Shown: positions 1-5,712 of the stretch, piece after piece | How positions within the stretch are numbered: the first letter of the stretch is position 1 | How the letters are laid out: each line of letters starts with the position of its first letter | From: Rhodospirillaceae bacterium | GTDB taxonomy: Bacteria > Pseudomonadota > Alphaproteobacteria > Rhodospirillales > Magnetospirillaceae | Length of the DNA stretch: 11,229 nt | Direction: 5' to 3' | Assembly: GCA_013349735.1 (NCBI GenBank) | Contig: DUZC01000052.1 | Coordinates: 1-11,229 of the forward strand | Notes under the pieces: generated by a model | What the model saw: only the letters and a program-made list of their open reading frames with translations | Database searches by the model: none | What the model was told of the DNA's origin: nothing | Program-made: the position numbers and the translations under genes

Positions 1-1
1 C

Positions 2-445
2 CCCTATGGCAATTATCTCGCTGTCTATTCGGTTTCTGCCGGCGCCTGCAGCACGGAACTGACCTCACCCAATACCAATAATGCCGCAGCGGCTTTCAAC
101 GGTGGCGCCGACAATTGCGCCGGGGTTACGGCTTCGGTCGCTGTAACGGCCAATAATGTCAATTTCGACGGGGCCCGTGCCGCCTATGTTTTGATCAGCC
201 ATGGACGCAGCGGCTGGTATGGTTGGAACAGAAATGGCAATCAGAACCCCGCACCGGCACCTACCCGGGTCTTGAAGCAGTTCAATTCCAATGCCAGCGC
301 CGGCACCGCCGGCAATCTTGGCTTTGTCCAGGGACCGTCTATCCTGATCATGAATTCGGCAAATTATTTTGACGATATTTTGCGCTGGCGATCGCCTTCC
401 TTCCTGATCCAGGTCTGCGGCTCCACCAGCTGCGGCAATCCTTAA
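2..445 (+). CDS. Pilin-like / prepilin-type secreted protein, C-terminal part (5' end outside window)
   Basis: An open frame runs from the window edge to a TAA at 443-445, giving about 147 residues with no start inside the window that would make a sensible full protein. The translated tail is rich in Gly, Asn, Ala and Ser. It contains a segment YVLISHGRSGWYGW and, near the end, a YFDDILRWRSPSF motif, which resemble the C-terminal half of type II secretion or type IV pseudopilin-like proteins that begin with a prepilin cleavage motif. Four cysteines (one near the start, one mid-way, and the pair VCGSTSC at the end) suggest disulfides and export. The N-terminal prepilin signal that would prove the family lies upstream and cannot be seen, so the assignment rests on resemblance only. 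The next gene starts about 50 bases later on the same strand. Confidence 0.6.
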   Translation, partial: PYGNYLAVYSVSAGACSTELTSPNTNNAAAAFNGGADNCAGVTASVAVTANNVNFDGARAAYVLISHGRSGWYGWNRNGNQNPAPAPTRVLKQFNSNASAGTAGNLGFVQGPSILIMNSANYFDDILRWRSPSFLIQVCGSTSCGNP

Positions 446-496
446 TAATTGACCGAGCCGGTCACGATCCGGATCTCAAGTAAATCGGAAAGCACC

Positions 497-1073
497 ATGC
501 CGTCTTTGCCCCGCCGCCTGTTTCTTGCCACCAGACCGATGTTTTTTCCCGCCTCACTGATCCCGGTCTTGGTGGGAAGCTGCTGGGAATGGCATAGCAC
601 GCACAAACTTGATTCCGTGACTCTGTTGTTGGCCCTGCTGGGAATGTTCTGTCTGCATGCCGGTGGTAGCCTGCGCATGGCTCCAGGGAAGTCCGCTGTC
701 TGTAGCCTTAATTCTTTTGGGCTGTATCGTCGGGCTCTGGACCTCGGCCATTCTGATTGCCAATGAATTCCCGGATATGCGGGCTGATGCGGGCGCCAAC
801 AAGAGAACTTTGGTGGTTCGATTGGGGCGCCGCGCTCCCTGGCTTTATTTTTCTGTCCAAACCCTGGCGGCCGTCGCCTTGGGTTATATTCAGTGGCTAG
901 CGGGCTGGTCCCTATGGAGTTTAGCTGTTCCTATCCTGTTGATCCTGGCGGCCGCCCACGCGTCGCCCAAGTTAATCTCGGGCCGTCCCGCACAATCGAT
1001 AGCCATAAAGACCACCCTCATCTCTCATCTGCTGGGCGGGATCTGGCTGGCGGCCATGGTCGCTTTGGCGTGA
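497..1073 (+). pseudogene. UbiA-family prenyltransferase (MenA/UbiA-like), internal deletion with frameshift
   Basis: The gene begins at ATG 497 (GGAA just upstream; a TTG at 449 in the same frame is less likely). The N-terminal LFLATRPMFFPASLIPVLVG stretch is characteristic of UbiA-family prenyltransferases, membrane enzymes that attach a polyprenyl chain to an aromatic ring in quinone synthesis. The frame reads well to FCLHAG at about 650-664, where family members continue into the first Asp-rich motif (NDxxDxxxD). Instead, homology jumps in another frame to MPVVACAWLQG (from 657), the region following the middle helices. That frame carries the second motif NEFPDMRAD (762-788), then hydrophobic helices, and stops at 1073. 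Roughly 100 residues, including the first metal-diphosphate site, appear absent, and the original frame ends at 766. I infer a nonfunctional gene. A misassembly is the main alternative. Confidence 0.75.
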
Positions 1074-1244
1074 AACAATTTCCGTTTTTGACGGCCCACA
1101 GCCAGTGCAATCCCTCAAGCGGATTAACTTCGGTTTGCTATGAGGTTATGACAAATGCTAAGACATTGTGGGTCGCGACGGCACCGGCGAAACGGATTGG
1201 GCAGATGCGCACTATTCCTGCCGCCAGCTCTTGGATGAAATAAT

Positions 1245-1721
1245 ATGGCCTCGCCAGAACCTATGCTTGAATGGACCGAGGATCTTTCTGTTGGTGTCGA
1301 CAGCATCGACGAAGATCATCAGGCCTTTTTCCGCGTCGAACCAATGCTCGAAGAAATCCTGGCCAGTTCGGACTCGGCCCGGTCCATGCTGATCGAATCG
1401 GTCCTGAATATTCTGGAAGAATATGTCGAGGGCCATTTTCTAAGGGAACAACAGGCCTTGGCGGCTATCGATTTTCCCGGTTTGGCGGTCCATATAAAAG
1501 CCCATGACAAATTTGCCGAAAAAGTTCGGGCGATCATCAAGGACTATCGCCAGGGCAATTTGGCCGTTGTTGAAAGTTTAGGCCCTTTGATCAGCGACTG
1601 GATCACCAATCACATCAAAACGATGGATCGACAGTATCTGGGACTTCTGACCAACGAAAATGTTGATAAGCGACCCTTGGTCTGTTTGCTGGACGATCCG
1701 GAAGATGATCTGGAATTTTAG
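1245..1721 (+). CDS. Bacteriohemerythrin
   Basis: This 158-residue protein is a single-domain hemerythrin, a four-helix bundle holding a non-heme di-iron site that binds O2 (and in some members NO). The full ligand set is visible at normal spacing: H25 (in IDEDH), H64 and E68 (in HFLRE), H83 and H87 (in HIKAH), H123 and D128 (in HIKTMD). The usual W near residue 10 and LSVGVDSID are also present. The last 15 residues form an acidic tail (DDPEDDLEF) beyond the bundle, of unknown use. The ATG at 1245 has only a weak GGA ribosome site 8 bases upstream, but it gives the expected short lead before the first helix. The 171 bases before it show no convincing promoter. It probably serves in O2/NO sensing, storage or delivery. 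It lies 99 bases upstream of the pseudo-receiver gene and may be co-transcribed with it. Confidence 0.93.
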   Translation: MASPEPMLEWTEDLSVGVDSIDEDHQAFFRVEPMLEEILASSDSARSMLIESVLNILEEYVEGHFLREQQALAAIDFPGLAVHIKAHDKFAEKVRAIIKDYRQGNLAVVESLGPLISDWITNHIKTMDRQYLGLLTNENVDKRPLVCLLDDPEDDLEF

Positions 1722-1820
1722 TTCATAACCGGTCGGTGTCCTTGCCATCAGCCAACACAGAGAACCGAACCCGCGCATGGCCCCTTTAATTCCTGCATTG
1801 GCCTTTAGGGACCGAATTTG

Positions 1821-3131
1821 ATGTCCCACTCTCGCCCGTTGAAAGAGATAAGCTGTCTTTTTATCTGCTCGACCCGCGAGATGCGTAATTTGCTGGCCCG
1901 GGTCATCCAACAAGTTGGGATCGGCAATGTCCAGGAAGCCCGCGATCTGGATCTGGCGAAACAACTGGTTAGAACCAATAATTTTGACCTGATTATCTGG
2001 GCAGGTTCCGACCAAGACTATCTTGATCTGCTGCGCCATATCCGCTACGAGGCCCGCGAAAACATCAGGAAAACCCCGTTTCTTTGTGTTACTAGCCGCA
2101 GCGATATGAATTTCCTGATTGAAGGCAGGGATGCCGGAATCACTGGCTTTCTGACCATGCCGCTAACTTTGCGCGATACGTTGCGCAAAGTGAACGCCGC
2201 GCTGGACGACCCCCGAGAATTCGTCCTCACACCCAGCTATGTCGGACCGACCAGACGACGCAAAACCCTCCAGGAGTATTTTGGGCCGCGCCGCCGCGCC
2301 GAGGATGGTCCTACCTCACAACTTCAGACGACACCGACCGCCCTGCCGGCCGCTTCAGAACCCGCCATTGCGATCAAAGCGCCACAAGGCCCAACGGACC
2401 GACCGCCGGGATCACAAGAGACGCTGATAAACATCTTGGAAGATCAACTGCTCTCCGACTGGCAAGATGACGAAGACGAGGAGGCTGTTGAGGCGAATGG
2501 CCCCATAAAACATTCGGCCAATTTTCGACGGCGCGCCCAGGTTGTCCGGGAAGCCTTTCGGCTGGTAACGCATATCAACGAAATCCTGCTTGATCCCAAC
2601 GGCTCGCCTGAGTCCAGCAAGTCCCGGATCAGCGAACCTTTCAACCGATTGCTGAACCTGATGGCGCTGGTTCAGGCCTATGGCAAAAACAATGACGAAG
2701 ATTCTGATTTCTTTAAGGAAAAGTACAAAGAAATCATGAATTCGATGAGCAATATTTCGGCAAATCTATTGGCCGGCGGCCTTGAGCGGACTCTGCACCA
2801 GTCGCAGAAAATGGTGAATGACGAGACATCCTCATCCTTGGGTGGCGCCTACAAAACTTACAGTAAAATGTCCGAATATGAAGCGCTGATCGGCCTGCTG
2901 GGGGGCTATCCCAGCCTTACCACCGCCATGCTGGATCAGGTAAAACAGATCTGGGAAAATGTTCTGCTTTTGGCTGAGCGTGGTGACAGTCTTGGCGTCC
3001 TGGACGGAACGGATGAAAAAAAAATGCGTCAAGTCGCGTCCGAGCGGCTGGTCAGCGCGCAAACAATTCTGCGCGAACGTCCGGCCGCGGACTCGCAAAA
3101 TGCGGTGCTGCAAAAAATGCGGCAGCCCTGA
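1821..3131 (+). CDS. Degenerate receiver-domain (pseudo-CheY) protein with unrecognised helical C-terminal domain
   Basis: The ATG at 1821 has AGGGA at 1807-1811; a TTG directly before it is a possible alternative start. The product is 436 residues. Residues 10-128 align by pattern with a CheY-type receiver, but the phosphorylation chemistry is missing: the acidic pair is C16-S17, the phosphoacceptor position in FDLIIWA is A61 in a shortened loop, and the conserved Lys of the KP motif is M113 (FLTMP). Only the switch Thr (T91 in CVTS) remains. After it come SYVGPTRRR and FGPRRR, Arg-rich motifs seen at the ends of some alphaproteobacterial receivers, a Pro/Thr/Ala-rich linker, an acidic patch (DDEDEEAVE), and about 200 mostly helical residues that I do not recognise. 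It probably works as a phosphorylation-independent adaptor. The stop lies 15 bases before ovoA, suggesting one transcript. Confidence 0.85.
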   Translation: MSHSRPLKEISCLFICSTREMRNLLARVIQQVGIGNVQEARDLDLAKQLVRTNNFDLIIWAGSDQDYLDLLRHIRYEARENIRKTPFLCVTSRSDMNFLIEGRDAGITGFLTMPLTLRDTLRKVNAALDDPREFVLTPSYVGPTRRRKTLQEYFGPRRRAEDGPTSQLQTTPTALPAASEPAIAIKAPQGPTDRPPGSQETLINILEDQLLSDWQDDEDEEAVEANGPIKHSANFRRRAQVVREAFRLVTHINEILLDPNGSPESSKSRISEPFNRLLNLMALVQAYGKNNDEDSDFFKEKYKEIMNSMSNISANLLAGGLERTLHQSQKMVNDETSSSLGGAYKTYSKMSEYEALIGLLGGYPSLTTAMLDQVKQIWENVLLLAERGDSLGVLDGTDEKKMRQVASERLVSAQTILRERPAADSQNAVLQKMRQP

Positions 3132-3146
3132 GTCAGCAGGTCCGCT

Positions 3147-5264
3147 ATGACCAGAATATTTCCGCGCACCCCCCACCTGGACGGCACAGATATCGAGGGT
3201 AAACGGCGTGAGCTGCTGGCCTATTTCCATTCCAGCTTCGATCTCTATGAGTCTTTATTCAAATTGCTTGCCTGCGACGAGGCCTATTTTCGCAAGCCGA
3301 TCAGCTTGCGGCATCCCCTGATTTTTTATTTTGGGCATACCGCCACATTCTTCATCAACAAAATGATCCTGGCCGGACTGGTCAAGGAACGGGTCGATCC
3401 CAGGCTCGAAGCGATGTTCGCGGTGGGCGTTGATGAAATGAGCTGGGACGACCTGGATGAGACCCGCTATGACTGGCCCGCCCCGGCCGAAGTCGCCGCC
3501 TACCGAAACAAAGTCCGTGCGGTGGTCGATCAGGTGATTCGCCAGACGCCTTTGGTTTTACCGATTGTCTGGCAAGACCCCCTTTGGGTGCTGTTGATGG
3601 GCATCGAGCATGAGCGTATCCATCTGGAAACTTCGTCGGTGCTGATCCGTCAGCAAGCGCTCGCTCTTGTTCGCCCCGACCCCGACTGGCCCCCCTGCCG
3701 CGAAAGCGGGACGCCGCCTGAGAACCGTCTGCTGACGATTCCCGCCGGGCAGGTTTCCCTTGGCCGCCCGTTTGACGAACCGATTTACGGCTGGGACAAT
3801 GAATATGGGCAGCATCAGGTAGACCTTCCCGCCTTTCAGGTCAGTCAATATCTGGTCAGCAATCATGAGTTTCGCGGTTTCGTTGAGGCCGGCGGCTATA
3901 AGGATAACAGTCTGTGGGACGAAGAAGGACTGGGCTGGGTTCGCTTTGCCAGCCCCAGCCATCCAAGCTTTTGGGTGCCTGGCGAAGAGGGTTGGAAACT
4001 TCGCCTGCTCGCAGAAGAAGTCCCTATGCCTTGGGACTGGCCAGTCGAGACCAATTGCCTGGAAGCCCGTGCCTTTTGCCGATGGAAAGCCCGCGAAACC
4101 GGCTTGCCGGTCCGTCTGCCCAGTGAAGATGAATGGAACCGCCTTTATGACTATGCCGAGCTTGCCGATCCAAGCCCGGATCAGAGGGCTTCTGCTAATC
4201 TGCATCTCGATCATTGGGCTTCCAGTTGTCCGGTAACCCGTTTCGCCCATAGCGAACTTTATGATGTGGTCGGCAATGTCTGGCAATGGTGCGACACACC
4301 GACCTACCCATTCGACGGATTTGCCGTCCATCCCCTGTATGATGACTTTACAACCCCCACCTTTGATGACCGCCATAACATTATAAAAGGCGGCAGTTGG
4401 ATATCGCTGGGCAATGAATCGCGTCGCGCCGCACGCTACGCCTTTCGTCGCCATTTCTTTCAGCATGCCGGCTTTCGCTATTTAGTCGGGGACGCCGTCG
4501 CCCCCGTCACCGGCTCGGTCTATGAAACCGACGCCTTATTGGCACAATATGCGGAATTTCACTATGGCGACGAAATGTTTGGGGTTCCCAATTTCCCTAA
4601 AGCCCTGGCCGATATCGCCATTGCCGCCCATAAGCACTTTGGCAATGGCCGGTTCGAATCGGCTCTTGACCTGGGCTGCGCCACCGGTCGGGCCAGCTTT
4701 GAATTGGCCCGGGCCTTTGATCGGATAACCGGGATCGACTTTTCGGCTCGGTTCATTCAATGCGGCGTCAAATTAGCCGAAAGCGGCAGTCTTTGTTACA
4801 GCATGGCTGATGAAGGTGAGTTGGTGACAACCCACCAGCGACGGCTGAGCGATCTAGGACTGGCGGAAGCCGCAAAAAAAGTGGCGTTCTGGCAAGGCGA
4901 CGCCTGCAATCTGAAAGATGTTTTTACTGGCTTTGATTTGATCCTGGCCGCCAATCTGATCGATCGACTTTATTCCCCACGCAAATTCTTGCTGGAGATA
5001 GGGAAGCGTCTTAACGCCGGCGGATTACTGGTCCTGGCCTCGCCCTATACTTGGCTGGAAGATTTTACCAAGCGCTCGGAATGGATTGGCGGGTTCAAAA
5101 GAAATGGCGAATCTTTTACAACCTTGGATGGCCTGAAAGAGCTGCTAAGCCCAAGCTTCGATTTGGTCGATGGACCGCGCCAAATCCCCTTCGTCATTCG
5201 TGAAACCAAACGAAAATACCAGCACAGCCTGTCGGAAGTGACAATCTGGAAACAACGCGCATAG
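3147..5264 (+). CDS. ovoA: OvoA: 5-histidylcysteine sulfoxide synthase / 4-mercaptohistidine N1-methyltransferase
   Basis: This complete 705-residue cytosolic enzyme of ovothiol A synthesis has the fused architecture that distinguishes OvoA from EgtB. An N-terminal DinB-like helical domain (about 20-185) carries the likely non-heme iron ligands H64 (in FGHTA) and H155 and H159 (in EHERIH). A formylglycine-generating-enzyme-like sulfoxide synthase domain covers about 192-450 (LTIPAGQVSLG through HAGFRYLVG). A SAM-dependent methyltransferase covers about 475-705, with motif I DLGCATGRA from D508 and the acidic residue D531 in GIDFS. The family joins cysteine to histidine with O2 and later methylates the imidazole of 4-mercaptohistidine. 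The PLP-dependent lyase OvoB, needed between these steps, is not in this window. Start ATG 3147 has GCAGG 6 bases upstream, and the RTPHLDG opening matches the family. The 15-base gap to the previous gene indicates co-expression. Confidence 0.95.
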   Translation: MTRIFPRTPHLDGTDIEGKRRELLAYFHSSFDLYESLFKLLACDEAYFRKPISLRHPLIFYFGHTATFFINKMILAGLVKERVDPRLEAMFAVGVDEMSWDDLDETRYDWPAPAEVAAYRNKVRAVVDQVIRQTPLVLPIVWQDPLWVLLMGIEHERIHLETSSVLIRQQALALVRPDPDWPPCRESGTPPENRLLTIPAGQVSLGRPFDEPIYGWDNEYGQHQVDLPAFQVSQYLVSNHEFRGFVEAGGYKDNSLWDEEGLGWVRFASPSHPSFWVPGEEGWKLRLLAEEVPMPWDWPVETNCLEARAFCRWKARETGLPVRLPSEDEWNRLYDYAELADPSPDQRASANLHLDHWASSCPVTRFAHSELYDVVGNVWQWCDTPTYPFDGFAVHPLYDDFTTPTFDDRHNIIKGGSWISLGNESRRAARYAFRRHFFQHAGFRYLVGDAVAPVTGSVYETDALLAQYAEFHYGDEMFGVPNFPKALADIAIAAHKHFGNGRFESALDLGCATGRASFELARAFDRITGIDFSARFIQCGVKLAESGSLCYSMADEGELVTTHQRRLSDLGLAEAAKKVAFWQGDACNLKDVFTGFDLILAANLIDRLYSPRKFLLEIGKRLNAGGLLVLASPYTWLEDFTKRSEWIGGFKRNGESFTTLDGLKELLSPSFDLVDGPRQIPFVIRETKRKYQHSLSEVTIWKQRA

Positions 5265-5266
5265 CG

Positions 5267-5425
5267 TCAGCCTTCGCGGAGCTGCGCCACCAGGGAATCA
5301 GCTTTCTGAGCCAGCTCGACAATTTCAGCGGCGCCACGGTGATCGGCCTCGCGGACCACGGCGGCAAGCAAGGCGCGAACCTGACTTAAGATCTCGTGGG
5401 CGGATAGCTCTTCGGGATTGGTCAT
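5267..5425 (-). CDS. Small hypothetical helical protein (52 aa; possible 78 aa form)
   Basis: A minus-strand ORF ends (TGA) two bases from the ovoA stop, in a tail-to-tail arrangement. From the ATG at 5425 it encodes 52 residues beginning MTNPEELSAHEI; an in-frame ATG at 5503 would extend it to 78. The sequence from SAHEI onward has the hydrophobic spacing of two amphipathic helices and looks protein-like, whereas the 26-residue extension looks less so. Neither start has a clear Shine-Dalgarno sequence. I do not recognise the family. It is the only plausible coding content between ovoA and the following large gene, and its position without overlap of either neighbour supports it being real. 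The evidence is limited. Confidence 0.45.
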   Translation of the reverse strand: MTNPEELSAHEILSQVRALLAAVVREADHRGAAEIVELAQKADSLVAQLREG

Positions 5426-5553
5426 GTGTTGTTTCAATGAACCGAATAGATTGACGGACAGTGACGGGATCAAGCCGCAGGCACCCCAAGTGTCGAGGTC
5501 CATTTTATCACGTTTTGTCTGAAGCGATAGCCACTCATGCGCTGATTTTTAAG

Positions 5554-5582
5554 GTTTTCCATGAAAACTGAAATCGGTTCAG
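5554..5582. promoter_or_regulatory. Two adjacent dyads in divergent upstream region (candidate operator)
   Basis: Two perfect inverted repeats sit side by side: GTTTTC-CAT-GAAAAC at 5554-5568 and CTGAA-ATCGG-TTCAG at 5568-5582. They lie in the AT-richer non-coding stretch upstream of both the minus-strand small ORF and the plus-strand CheB/CheR gene. They could be binding sites for dimeric regulators. Short dyads occur by chance, and no -35/-10 pair could be placed with confidence nearby, so this is tentative. Confidence 0.25.
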
Positions 5583-5648
5583 AAACTATTCCTAACCTCA
5601 GCACTAGCCTACCGAATTTATTTTCTTTAACATCCGCATAACTTCTAT

Positions 5649-5669
5649 CCTGGGACAGCAAAACCCAGG
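5649..5669 (+). promoter_or_regulatory. Short hairpin in leader of CheB/CheR fusion gene
   Basis: CCTGGG at 5649-5654 pairs with CCCAGG at 5664-5669 around a 9-base A-rich loop. This leaves about 43 bases to the start codon at 5713. There is no immediate T-run on either strand, so it does not look like a standard intrinsic terminator. It may be a leader RNA structure or an operator. Confidence 0.25.
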
Positions 5670-5703
5670 TGGAAAAAGTAGTTTTTGAATACTTCTGGTA
5701 GAA

Positions 5704-5709
5704 TGAGGT
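5704..5709 (+). promoter_or_regulatory. Ribosome binding site for the CheB/CheR-GGDEF-EAL gene
   Basis: TGAGGT ends 3 bases before the ATG at 5713. It is the only Shine-Dalgarno-like match near that start. The spacing is slightly short, but it supports this start over later in-frame Met codons. Confidence 0.6.
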
Positions 5710-5712
5710 CTT

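Noticed and set aside
451..463. GACCG-AGC-CGGTC hairpin after the pilin-like gene as a terminator
   Set aside because: It has only five base pairs and no T-tract, and falls just before the next gene start.
1135..1164. TTGCTA ... TAAGAC as a hemerythrin promoter
   Set aside because: The elements match the consensus poorly and no independent support exists.
893..1243. 116-codon plus-strand frame after the prenyltransferase
   Set aside because: It overlaps the conserved prenyltransferase C-terminus in another frame, has a non-ATG start, and its sequence looks non-protein-like.
1578..2039. 153-codon minus-strand open frame across the hemerythrin and pseudo-receiver genes
   Set aside because: It overlaps two good plus-strand genes and has no family resemblance.
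3558..4466. Long open frame (302 codons) on the minus strand inside ovoA
   Set aside because: It is wholly antisense to a well-recognised conserved enzyme, shows no family motif, and long antisense frames are expected from codon bias.
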